From NCBI GenBank assembly GCA_017591395.1, contig WEDG01000364.1, positions 124,001-188,000 on the forward strand: a stretch of 64,000 nucleotides of DNA, in the 5' to 3' direction. The notes beneath the pieces are model-generated. The model saw only the letters and a list, made by a program, of their open reading frames with translations, ran no database searches and was not told where the DNA came from. The first letter of the stretch is position 1. Each line of letters begins with the position of its first letter. The translations under genes were made by a program, and so were the position numbers. The DNA comes from Schistocephalus solidus. Taxonomy: Eukaryota > Platyhelminthes > Cestoda > Diphyllobothriidea > Diphyllobothriidae. Positions 25,489 through 35,490 of this stretch are shown one piece after another.

Positions 25489-25817
25489 GTCAACAGTCTC
25501 TTCCTCCTCCTTCTCCCGCTGCTGCTGCTGCTCCTCTTCATTCTGGCCGCAACAACCTCCATTCTCTGCCACCGTCGCCCTCATCGCCATCTGGCGGTGT
25601 TGGCGGCGGTGGTGGCTACGATGAGTTCTACTTCCTTACGGAGCCCTCAGAACACATATATGAACACTTTCCGGACAAGAGGGCCTGGCAGTTGCTGGCC
25701 AAACCCATCAGCGAGAAGAAGTTTATCAGTCTTCCTGTCCTCAAGTCGGCCTTTTTCAATACCAAACTAGCCCTAAAGAAGCCCTACTCAGCCAAGCTTA
25801 TCACAAAAAACGGCCAG
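25489..25817 (+). CDS. Gene 1, exon joining the core to the KY C-terminal region
   Basis: 329 bases from acceptor CTATGCAG (ending 25488) to donor CCAG|GTTAGT (GT at 25818). It opens with a Pro/Ala/Gly-rich linker, then YDEFYFLTEP.EHIYEHFP followed by WQLLAKPIS and LPVLKSAFFNTKL. This is the most diagnostic block of the KY/hillarin family: an invariant 'YDEFYFLTDP', then 'HFPDD..WQLL..PI', then 'FF...L'. It enters with two bases and exits in phase 0. It confirms the family and the strand. Confidence 0.92.
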
Positions 25818-28688
25818 GTTAGTCTGCTGTCGAGATTCTGTTGTGCATTATTCAAGCGAAAAACCGCACACCGACGCATCAACACATTTTCTGCCGTTTG
25901 CTTTGCACCAATTTATGTCAGTCTGTGAACGAACAGCGGTTTTAAAAAAAAAAGTGTCAGAGCTTACCCCTCAAGCGCGCAACGAACTCTGCGTCCTTAG
26001 TTTTAATTCCCATTGCATGCCTACTTATTTATTTAAAGTAGGCCGTTTGTTTTAAGACAGTTTCTGGCTGCGCTTAGTGAAATGGATAGGTCAAAGCTAG
26101 GCTGCCTTAAAGATTAGGGCTAGGGAAAAATTTACGGTTGGGAATAGGGTTAAGGTTCGTGTTATGGTTCAGTTTTCTTGCAGCAAAACCTTGCATTTCC
26201 TGTTTTCTGCGCGTTCAAACGCCCCTGAATTGCATACTTCATATTGCGCGTCTGGTCCAGCACCTCATCAGAGTAGCAAAACAACCCAATGTTAAAAATG
26301 CGAATATTCTCGAGGCCTTCTGCAGACTCCGTTAATTAAATCGCTCATCTGCCATACCGGTCAAACCTATATTATAATCCTTCCCGTTTACCAGAAAACC
26401 CTGTGGATTTACATATTGAGTCCTTGCTGAAGCGCATTCAGCACGTAAAAAGCCGTGTACATAAGCAGAAGGTCAGCAAGCGAGTAGTCAACGCAACAAA
26501 TTAGTTTCCTTCAGGCATGTGCGGCGTTCTCTATAAAAACCTGACTTTTCTATTTAAAGAGCCTACCTCCGGGCGACACGATGCGAACTTATCGATACCT
26601 TAAGGCGTTGAGACGATGGCATATTATGGTAATTCACTCACGCCAGCTTCTCTCCGGTCGTTGGCTCAAATCACTGGGTAGGGAGTGACTATCTAATTGG
26701 CATGACGTTTTCCCATTGATTTTCGATTCACTTATATTTTATAGAAAGCGTACACAAACATATCCATTTAGGAAATCCTTGGGTAGTAAACTACGTCGTA
26801 TTCATTTTTTATGATTAGAGCACGGGTATCTTTCGGTCTGAAAGGTTTGTAGTCATGAGTTTTTTACAGCGTGAAATTCTTATTCATGTAGCAACATATC
26901 CTCCGTTTATTAATGCTTCTATGTAGGATGTGGCGTAGCCCATATTAATGTTGCACATTTTATGACTCCTGTCTGCTATCTTCTCAGCGGCATAGAGGAA
27001 TGTATGATTTTAATTACATTAAAACGTGTATAGTCTCCATTTTATAACTAATAGGGATTTAAGAAGTCGTTATGGGGTCAGCGATATGAGGTCATGTTCG
27101 ACTGCCTTTTTATCAGGTTTTCTTTGCCTAGGGCTAAGTGTCGAGAAAGGAAGTGGATAATATCGTCTCGGTGAAGATCTCTGACTACGTATTTAGATAT
27201 AGTAGGGGTAGTTAGTTTACTACTTCAAAGACGCTTTTGCCTTCTGCCACTGTCCTTCTGGCCATAAGACGCTTTACGGTTCAAAGGTATGTTGCTAAAG
27301 GGTGCAGCAGGCGAGGTGCAGACAACTGTTTCATGGTTATTACCGATCATCAGTATGCCATATGCCTTATGCAGTAAGGTATATGTAGAAGTCAGGTAAG
27401 CGCGTGACTCACTGATGTGCTTATGGTCTCACTTGATCCCATACTCATAGCACAGGTATCAGCTAAAAGCCCAGACACGTTTTTCGCCGGTATTTGTCGC
27501 TGTTTAACACAGCTGCGAAGGGTTCGGATCATCAGTGTATCCTATAGCATCCCGTTCTTGCTTTCTGGTTGGTACTGAAGTTTACAAATTGTTGCTTTCT
27601 AATTTCTTCAGAAATGAATGGCTAACTTGGAATATATAATCTCGGCTTTCAGTCTATAAATAGACTGGTTTACTCAAAGTTAGCGATTAATTTATGAGGA
27701 AAGTAAAAAAACAGCAACTCAGGCCATTGTCTCCTCGCGCTAATGTGGACATTGCCAAACTTAAAGGTGCGGCTGGTTCAGGCTGAGTGAGGCATGCCCC
27801 GAGAATTGGTGTCATTCATTCTTGCTCCTGATGTATGTTCGGTCATCCTTGTCCACAATAATATTGCGGTTTTTCCAAATTATTTATCTTGCTCGCAAAC
27901 GCTTCAGACCCGATGAAAACCTCTAGATGGTTTCGGCCGTGACAGTGGTTCTTTCGACCTCACTACGTAGTGCCCTCCTCTCTGCCGGACGCGAGAAAGC
28001 ACCCGAGGCCTTCCGAGACGTCTTTGGATGTGAAAAGCATCATACAACCTTATCCGATTGTGTTTGTCTCGTCTTTTCATGCAACTGTTTGCAATGTTGT
28101 AGCCATGTTGTTTGAGCACCCACCGGAATATTTGTCTTCCGGGCCATTACAGGGTGCTACACATAGTTGATTCCACCGTAATCTGTGCGACATAGGCATA
28201 AAATGAGGTCATCTGGTTGATTGTCAAAAATGGATGACTAAAGACATCCTCCACAAACCGAGTCCAGAATTTTAATCTATATTTTTGGAAGGCCAGTGAC
28301 TCCAGCAGTTACCAACCATCCCGGTCATAACTAAAGGCCTCATTGAACCCAGCACAGAACTTTTAACCTACTTACAGGTTGTCCCCCTCATGTTGCTTTT
28401 CCTCATGATGCTCTCTCAGGTGATTCCGAAATGCCAAGCGGCTAAAATTCTTGCTCCTGAGCTCGAGTCTCCTATAGAATTTATTTTATAACTGATTTTT
28501 TGACCAACATCCTGGAATGTTACTTTAATTACGCGTTTTGGACCTACGGGAAATTTTCCGAATTTACAGCCAAGTCTTTCCCCTGTAAGAGGACTTTCGT
28601 CCTCCTTTGTGCTGGGTTGTGTATCCTTTCGGTCAGGTCTGATTCGTACTCACATCTTCCATGCCCCCTGCCCCTCGCCCCCACATAG
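25818..28688. other. Intron of gene 1: contents
   Basis: Mostly unique-looking sequence. A short TTAGGG-like degenerate stretch lies at about 26110-26160. The 26710-27020 part resembles 16660-16860 in this window and probably belongs to the same AT-rich repeat family. No exon or RNA gene was seen. Confidence 0.4.
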
Positions 28689-28919
28689 GTCACCGTTAAG
28701 CTGCGTATGCCAAAGTTTGTGGGCATTTCCTCCAGCCTGGAAAACTGCGCCGACGGTAGCGCTCTGCGCGGTCTCTGCCTCATCGAAGTTCTCACTCAGC
28801 CCGCCGACAATGTCCGTGTCGTCTGTGCTCCCTCGCAGCCCGGCCGGTACTACCTAAATGTCTACGTCTCCAGCGACTGGCGACGAGATGATATTCGTGA
28901 GCTGGCTTGCTCCTTTCTG
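28689..28919 (+). CDS. Gene 1, exon of the KY C-terminal region
   Basis: 231 bases, 77 codons, phase 0 at both ends; acceptor CCACATAG ends at 28688 and donor CTG|GTATGG starts at 28920. The product (VTVKLRMPKFVGISSSL ... GRYYLNVYVSSDW) has the alternating hydrophobic pattern of a beta-sandwich domain, as expected for the Ig-like KY repeat region. The conserved-looking 'P..YYLNVYV' strand is typical of extended immunoglobulin-like folds. Confidence 0.85.
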
Positions 28920-29040
28920 GTATGGACGACGACCATTGCTGTGCTTCGTTTTCGGATTAAAAAAAGTCAATTATTTGATCAGATTACTGCAAAACTACCC
29001 TGTACCTATTAGCTTTTAACGCATTTTATTCAATAGGGAC

Positions 29041-29385
29041 ATGCATGTTCCTTAAGCAGATCGGTGAGCCCCACACTATCATCATATTCCCGATCACAAC
29101 CGACAAAACAACGAGCCCGTGGGTCAATGGTAGAGCGTTCGACTCAAATACCAAAGGTCGCGGGTTCGAATCCCAGGTGTGCCACACTTGGGATTGGGTA
29201 TGACTGGCTGATGACGGCTAATAAGCCAGAAATGGCCATTCCGGTCTCCCTTGTCTTTGTCGGTTCCATTCCATCATATGCTACACGTCGCTATGCAACC
29301 TCCTGCGAGGGCTCTAGTCTGAGCTCCAGGGCACAATGGAACATGCATGTTCCTTAAGCAGATCGGTGTGCCCCACACTATCATA
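29041..29385 (+). repeat. tRNA-derived SINE copy, plus orientation
   Basis: A nearly full unit. The A-box region reads GTGGGTCAATGGTAGAGCG (about 29119-29137) and the B box GGTTCGAATCC is at about 29163. The tail CCATTCCGGTCTCCCTTGTC follows, then the body of a second unit (CTACACGTCGCTATG..., GGAACATGCATGTTCC at 29339-29354). It runs into an (AT)n tract at 29384-29407. Confidence 0.8.
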
Positions 29386-29449
29386 TATATATATATATAT
29401 ATATATCTATGAAAGTGTTTATAGATATCGAAGGTGAATATGTTCTTTG

Positions 29450-29945
29450 TGACAAATTATGAAACGTTATTGGTAAATTTTCGACGATGGTACCCGAGGT
29501 CTTCGTCAGACTAGAGTAAATTTAGAAAATCAATCAAATTTAAAAAGTTCTTAGCAATCGATACTCAGTTTATGTTTACGCCAAAAAGCTGCCGCTGCGT
29601 CTTTCAGTCTTTATTGATTGTTTGGCTTCTCCATTTTTCCATGAGATTTTTGTACATGGCATTTAACTGAATGAATCCATTGATGTATGACCCATCGAGT
29701 GCATGAACTTAATAAACTCTTGGCGTTCCTTGGAGGTGCATGTTCCGACGATGCGAGCTTCTTCCCAGGTGAAAATGTGCCCTGTATCGAGGGTGTGCAT
29801 GGCCTCTTGACCGCAAGTTGAATTTCGTGAATTTGTGTGGAGGCAGATTTTTCCGTTTGGCCACAATATAAGGCATTACATTCATCGCACGGAATCTTTT
29901 AGACGACTTCTTTCTTATCAAAATACCCAACCCTATCCTTAGGGT
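29450..29945 (-). pseudogene. Penelope-like element relic: GIY-YIG part and 3' end
   Basis: On the minus strand two frames carry GIY-YIG endonuclease remnants of a Penelope-like element: an ALYCGQTEKSAST-type stretch (about 29880-29840) and then HTLDTGHIFTWEEARIVG and SKERQEFIKFMHS (about 29800-29700). About 150 bases beyond the coding end, at 29509-29479, lies CTGACGA, a 20-base hairpin-forming segment, then GAAA. This is the same order as in the element at 55-57 kb. Frame breaks show it is inactive. Confidence 0.65.
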
Positions 29946-29964
29946 ATGCAAGCTGATATTTTAC

Positions 29965-30700
29965 TGCTCACTGATCTTGTTAGGGAACATGTTTGTCGCA
30001 CTCTGCCTTAGCGCTAACTTTAGAACCCTTGAAGACAGTCGCATAGCGACTTTTGGTATGTATATAGATAAGATATAACCGACAAAGACAAGGAAGACCG
30101 GAATAGCCTTTTTGGCTTATTAGACGTCGTCAGCTAGCCAAAGCCGAACCCAGGTGGTGACCCACCTGAGGCTCGAACCCGCGACCTGTTCATCAGAAGT
30201 CGAACGCTCTAACCGTTGAGCCACGGGCTCGTGTTCTTGCCGAGTTAGCTTAGGAGATGTTAACTTGCTCATTGTTTGTTAGTTTTGATCGGGAATATTA
30301 CCCGTTATAGTTAGGCGCTTTCTTGCCATCGTCACCGAGCCGACGAAGGAACAATTACGTTCCGCTGTGCATCGGAGCCCACTTTAGAGCCCTCGCGGGC
30401 AGTCGCATACCGACTTGAGATACATGTTGATAAGTTGAAACAGAAAAAGACGAGTGAGACAGGAATGGCCATTTCTGGCTTTTTATACGTCATCAGCCAG
30501 TCATATACAATTCCGAGTGTGAACCACCTGCGATTCGAGCCCGTGACCATTGACAATTAAGTCGATTGCTCTACCATTTAACCACGGGCTCGTTGTTTTG
30601 TCGGTTGCGATCGGGAATATGATGATAATGTGCGGCTCACCTATCTGCTTAAGGAACATGCATGTTCCGTTGTGCCCCGAAGCACGTATTTGGGTCCGCC
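29965..30700 (-). repeat. Tandem, diverged SINE units
   Basis: Minus-orientation units with tRNA-like heads near 30170-30235 (complement of GGCTCGAACCCGCGACC at 30171) and near 30530-30595. Bodies carry CAGTCGCATAGCGAC (30038-30052) and CAGTCGCATACCGAC (30401-30415). The palindrome GGAACATGCATGTTCC is intact at 30653-30668, right before the unit end. These copies are clearly older than the array at 14.7-15.8 kb. They lie in the intron before the exon at 30770. Confidence 0.75.
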
Positions 30701-30769
30701 TCCTCGCCGTGAATTGGTTCGTATTCCTTTTTTTATCTTATCCATGTACACCCCTTCCCCTCTTTGCAG

Positions 30770-30991
30770 GTTGAGTGCTCCGAGTTCAACTTCTCCCGCC
30801 TAGTGGTCATGGGACGTTTGCCGGAGGTTGGTTTTCTCGGTCGCACTCCGGCCGCGCAGCACTTTGGTGTCGTCGCGTGTGGTACCACCAACGGCAGAAG
30901 TGGTGGTGGTGGCGCGATCAATCGGCCCTACATCCTACACACCTCCCTGGAACCCCTCAAACTACCTTTTGCCATTGCCTCCGGCCTTCGG
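30770..30991 (+). CDS. Gene 1, exon of the KY C-terminal region
   Basis: 222 bases, 74 codons, phase 0 at both ends. The acceptor TCTTTGCAG ends at 30769 and a strong donor CGG|GTAAGC starts at 30992. It encodes VECSEFNFSRLVVMG, a Gly-rich insert (GRSGGGGA) and LEPLKLPFAIASGLR, which fits between two beta-rich modules of the family. It is followed by a 3.8-kb intron. Confidence 0.82.
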
Positions 30992-33900
30992 GTAAGCCTC
31001 TCATGGACAGCGTGGACTTCCTATGGCTGTGAAAATTCAATTTGATTTGTAGGCCTCTGTAGCAAGGTATTCGAACTCCACGTGCCCTCACAGCCGACAG
31101 GAGAGGAGAGAGAGAGAGGGTGAGTGAGTTAGAAGCTGCGCAGGCCCGTCTAACCATAAACTAATGCCGATGGTGTGCGCACTCTGTGGGGCGCGCGGCA
31201 AACAGCATCGTCATCTAACATTGTCGAAACCTCGAGTACTCAAGGCAAATCTTTGTTTGTATGCTGGGAACCGATGTCCCCGTTGTGTCAATGCCGCAGT
31301 TGCTGAAATCAACACCCCCCTTCCCTACGCCTGGTTCTGATTTTATGCATGTGAATGTTTAGAATGCTGTAAGGCCCGTTGCTGTGCATGACTTTGTCGT
31401 TGTGCAGCCATGGAATGCCAAAACAAGAAAATTTGAGTGGCAGTGGAAAAATGGTGCTCCAGTGGTAAGGGGTCGACCCGGTCGCTGTGGATTCCTGCTT
31501 CCGACATCCTGACACCAATTTCTCCATCAATGGCCGCCTCAATTCAAATCAACTCCGTCTAAGCACGCCGGATTAGAATAGGGTTCGATTCTTAGAACCG
31601 ACATTGGCAGGGGGATCGCCTGTCCATGACGGTAAGAGAACCGAAAAGTGACTTGGCCTGTGTGTTTTCGCGTCCCCTCGAGGAAGAGGAGAGGGGGAAG
31701 GGGGGGGGGGTACTCTGTGAGGTGATTTTATTCCAACTTGTTCCCTTGTACACCTAAGACAGCCTCAGAGACCCTTGTCCTTTGCATTAGTGCGGAAAGG
31801 GGCTGGGGACAGCAGGAAGAGTCATTCTCACTGGAAAGAACATGCGTTCGTTCCAGCGCGGCTTTATGGTTCGCCATTGGCTGTGGCTACAAGGCTGCTT
31901 TAAAATCTGATCGGTCTATGTCGATGCAATCGTCGGGCTCTTCTGAAACTTTCTTCTTGAAGCAGGTGGGACAGCACACTAGACAACCCGAACTGAATGC
32001 TGTAAGTACACGCATTTGTTTGTGTCTGACCATGTTTTTCTTATCGACCACTTGGGTGATTTGGGGCGACAGTGGAGCTCGCACGTTGTTCATGTTGTAC
32101 CGAGTCCCAGGAGGGGTTATAACATATCCGGATCTACGACAGGAGTGGTTTTCATACGTTGCAGTAGTTTGAGCGCGTTATCAGACCCAAATATTATTAA
32201 AAACTGCTCTCAAAGGTTTGACTGGGCAAGTGTACAAAGGAGTCATCGGTAATTCCTACCATATGAAATTGGCGAGGCATAAAGAGGGATTTATTTTTGC
32301 CCAAACTTGTTTACTGTTTTACTATTAAAATAACTTCGAAATATTTTCTGCGTAAGAAGAAGGGTATTTTGCGTTTAAGTAACAAGTAAAATATGCACTT
32401 GCTGTGATACCTCGGACTGACCTTTTGAGTTTCGGCCACCATGTGCCATTAGGTTGGCCTCCTTCTGTACCTGTGCCGATTACCGCAGCAATAAAGCATC
32501 CTTTCAGCAGTCGCATGCGCCTTTTCTACGACGAGTTGGAGGACAGGTGAATTATGTATAAAAGTAGACTTAACTTTGAGAGAGGTGTTGTTCTCGGGCT
32601 TCGTAGTCTGGAATGTCAGTGCAGTCGCACTGGGTAGTGGAATTCTCGGATAACGCCGGCATCAAAAATAATTATACATACATTACTACCTCCGCAAACT
32701 CAGTAGCAACCTTTTACGCGTTTTCTAACCAGTCTCATTGGCGCAAGCACACTGCTACGGCTAGTTTTCGTACAGGCTTACTTCGTAATTCACATAGGTT
32801 TCTTTCAGAGTTTTTCCCATCAGTCCACCATGGAGTGATGTGAGTAAAAAACAGTGTGTGTTTTTATTTTGGTTCTTTAGTCACACCCCGTTTTCCATAT
32901 AATCCCCGTTATTAGTGGCCCATCAATTTATTTGAGCTGTCCAAAGTAACTTTTCTGACTTGTTCCTTTGCTGAGTTGACATATGCCTCCAACAGTGACT
33001 TTCATGCCGCCATTAAACAGGCTCTAAATTGGGCTACTCTGCCTCGGACTTTCGTCCTTAGGCCTCTAAGACCAGTAGAAACTCACTATAATGCGTTCAG
33101 GGGGAAATTGTTAGCTGTTGAATTGACCGTTTTTGATACCCGGCATTTATTGGATTATAGCCAGTTTCACAAACTGGTCGACTAATTACCGCCGCTTTTT
33201 GCCCTCAAACATGCTCAGATCGTTATCTACCAAGCCAGCGTCGAATATTAGACGACATGTATACGTTTTCTTTCGACATACAGGAAACTGCGGTTGTTGG
33301 TGCTTTATCGCACACGGGACTTGAAAGTCATGCCTACCGAATCGTCTCCTGTCTACGCAGTGCTAGTCAATTAAAGCTGCCTTGAACCCCCGAATTTATT
33401 GTCTGAAACTTACCTCATCCAGTAGGGGACTGCGAATAGAACTTGCAGCCTGTCCTTGGGGAAGCAGCTTTCCAGTACGACTGCAAGTTTTTAACCCTCT
33501 TCAAACACCTAAACGTTTTTGGTTAACTGGGAAATCTCATTCTTGGTTTATGGTCGCTCACAGATGCGGTACAGGACTCACTCGTCCCGTGGTTCTTTTG
33601 GGGCTTGATCCAGGGTCCCGCAGACAGTCGCATATCAAGGTTGCCGACCAAGAAGCCTCCTTGCTTGCTCCCACATCAAGTACAGCTCCGCACCCGCTCC
33701 TGCTGCTGTCCAGCCAGCCAGATCCGGACGCGCACGCTCGCGTGATGAGCGCTCATCATCGCCAGGAGAGTAACATCGACACATCACTTGGCTGGCATCT
33801 ATGCTTGTGTGGTCTGGCTTCGGTAGCATTCATCCGATGCGGTGCTTTCATGACGCACGACGTGCTCACCCACCCGGTTGCCACGCCTCGACCCCAGCAA

Positions 33901-34797
33901 ACTCCCTTTGCCAGCCCGTGCTAGTCTATAAACAGATCGAAAAGAGATCTTTATGGATGGGGAAATGGTTACATTGACTCTGCTGTTGACGCGTTGTTAA
34001 GCCCGCTTGTGTGGAAACCATGAACCACTCCTAGTGGCTGAACTGGGATGACAAATAGGCTCATAGTGGTGATACTTGCAACACGGATTGCCTGGTTGGC
34101 ATCTCAAATCGAATTTTTTTGCCATTTGCCATGTCAGCATTTCGTCCTCTGAGGGGGAGTAAAAGCAGCTAACAATCTACAAGCCTATTCGCTACTTTAG
34201 TCGATAGGTTTATGGCATTTCATTTGCGCGCTGCGTTTACGGCAGAAACGTGGAAGACGAGCAAAGACGCCTCAACAAGGACAAACAATGCCTACTATAT
34301 GTCGGTTTGTTAGGCTTCCTGTCAGACCAACCGCCGCATAGTATTATTTCGATCAATTTCGGTTTTCGCGACTATCGTGCTCTTCGGAGTAGACTTGAGT
34401 TGTAAACAGTTATCACAGATATTTAATGCCCAGGAGTGAGATAGCCACTTGCCATATATAGTACTTGTACTGAAGACTGGAGGCTGAATCGGGCGCACCG
34501 ACCTTTTGTGAAGAACACACGCCCGCTTTCCAGGTCATTACACTCATTTCCCTTCTTTTCGCATCTAATACTCTCCTAGGTGCAGTTAGATTATGTGCGA
34601 TTACCACATGTACTTCGTGCCCAGGTTATGATGAATAAGGTACATGCTGTGCAAACTTTACGTCACCGCTATCCCCCACCGCCTCCTAGCGAGAAAGTTG
34701 TTGTCTTCGTCGTGTTTGACTGTTTACTTATCATGTTGAGTTGGAAAGCTATGAAGCAGACTGACTATGAAAAATCATATCTTTTCCGCCCACCCAG
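30992..34797. other. Intron of gene 1: contents
   Basis: Holds a Ty3/gypsy RNase H relic (32970-33240), a poly-G/GA stretch near 31680-31712 and no recognisable exon. A 144-codon ORF at 31738-32172 and a 180-codon ORF at 33382-33924 show no family match. Confidence 0.45.
32970..33240 (+). pseudogene. Ty3/gypsy-type retrotransposon relic (RNase H region)
   Basis: The translation from 32976 contains LRPVETHYNAFRGKLLAVEL and DTRHLLDYSQFHKLVD. After one in-frame stop (33183-33185) it continues PPLFALKHA. This follows the RNase H block 'LRP.ET.Y..F.rELLAvy.av..FRh.LeGr.F...TDHkPLtfAl' of Ty3/gypsy polymerases. No LTRs, integrase or protease were found nearby. Confidence 0.6.
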
Positions 34798-35490
34798 ATC
34801 TGCCATCAGCTGAAGTCTTTTGACCGTCCCAGCCAGCAGATGACCGACTGCGACAACTACGCCCTCCTGCAGATGCGCAGTCACCTTCTGGTCTCCGCCT
34901 CGGCATCGCGCTCACCTCCACGCTCATCAGCCAACGCGCACTACCACATTCGCCTGCCCGCAAATGCCTTCTTCTACTTCACCGTCTACGCGGCCTACGA
35001 ACTAGACAGTGATGCCGATCATCTGGAGTGCGTCTATCGCATCCTTATTGATGCCCGGCGGCCAACTCTGGTGACTGGCTCAGGCGGCGCGGCTTCGGCG
35101 GTTGCAGCCTTCCCACGTCAAACCTACTGGTGGGTGGGCTGCCGCCTGCTGGAGCCGACCCGTTTCAACCTAGAGGCCGGCCGACGTCACCTTTTCCGTT
35201 TGGACGCCCCGCCGCACAGGTTCACCTCCATCGCGGTGGTGATCAATGGTGAGGAGTGGCACTTCCTGGAGGCCCTGTCACCCCGTCTGCCGGGTCGGTG
35301 GTCGGGCAAGGTCTCCGTTGGCGCTGTTCTGGGTCAACTTTCCATCTACGGAAGTCTTGCAGCTACCGCGGATGCAAACAGTTCTCCTGTGGCTACAGTC
35401 GGTGGAGGCAGATTTACATCTTCTGAGGACGTGGCCTATGTTAAGCTCCTGGATTATGCTCTAGTGCATGCAAACACTACAAAAAATTAA
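34798..35490 (+). CDS. Gene 1, terminal exon of the KY/hillarin-like gene
   Basis: 693 bases from acceptor CACCCAG (ending 34797) to a TAA at 35488-35490; 230 residues, entered in phase 0. The sequence is high in GC and strongly coding. It opens ICHQLKSFDRP, then has beta-strand blocks such as YHIRLPANAFFYFTVYA and RQTYWWVGCRLLEP. It ends with KLLDYALVHANTTKN. This fits the last beta-sandwich of the KY C-terminal region. No clear AATAAA was seen in the 350 bases after the stop. Confidence 0.88.
   Translation: MCHQLKSFDRPSQQMTDCDNYALLQMRSHLLVSASASRSPPRSSANAHYHIRLPANAFFYFTVYAAYELDSDADHLECVYRILIDARRPTLVTGSGGAASAVAAFPRQTYWWVGCRLLEPTRFNLEAGRRHLFRLDAPPHRFTSIAVVINGEEWHFLEALSPRLPGRWSGKVSVGAVLGQLSIYGSLAATADANSSPVATVGGGRFTSSEDVAYVKLLDYALVHANTTKN

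Larger units (their letters stand above)
7315..35490 (+). other. KY: Gene 1: hillarin / kyphoscoliosis peptidase (KY) family gene, whole locus
   Basis: This locus holds a spliced plus-strand gene whose 3' half reads as a KY/hillarin family protein: a transglutaminase-like fold, then the family's characteristic C-terminal region. Family members are cytoskeleton-associated proteins (KY in muscle, hillarin binding septins in annelid and insect cells); acting at the cytoskeleton here is inference. Ten exon blocks were placed: 7315-8551 (with frame breaks), 8872-9626, 13889-14323, 20258-20340, 20419-20562, 21927-22099, 25489-25817, 28689-28919, 30770-30991 and 34798-35490. From 13889 to the stop all junction phases agree, giving about 769 residues; the exon at 8872 adds about 251. 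Cysteine, histidine and aspartate of the usual catalytic triad appear replaced, suggesting a non-enzymatic scaffold. The introns hold SINEs, (AT)n tracts and retroelement relics. Confidence 0.8.

Noticed and set aside
27904..28170. Overlapping ORFs on both strands near 28 kb
   Set aside because: No family match, no fitting splice phase, and the gene 1 exons on both sides already join in phase 0.
31738..32172. 144-codon ORF in the 3.8-kb intron of gene 1
   Set aside because: No family resemblance, mixed composition and frame-open overlap on the minus strand; considered chance or an unidentifiable relic.
33382..33924. 180-codon ORF downstream of the gypsy relic
   Set aside because: No recognisable integrase or other retroelement motif and no splice context; chance ORF in GC-richer sequence.
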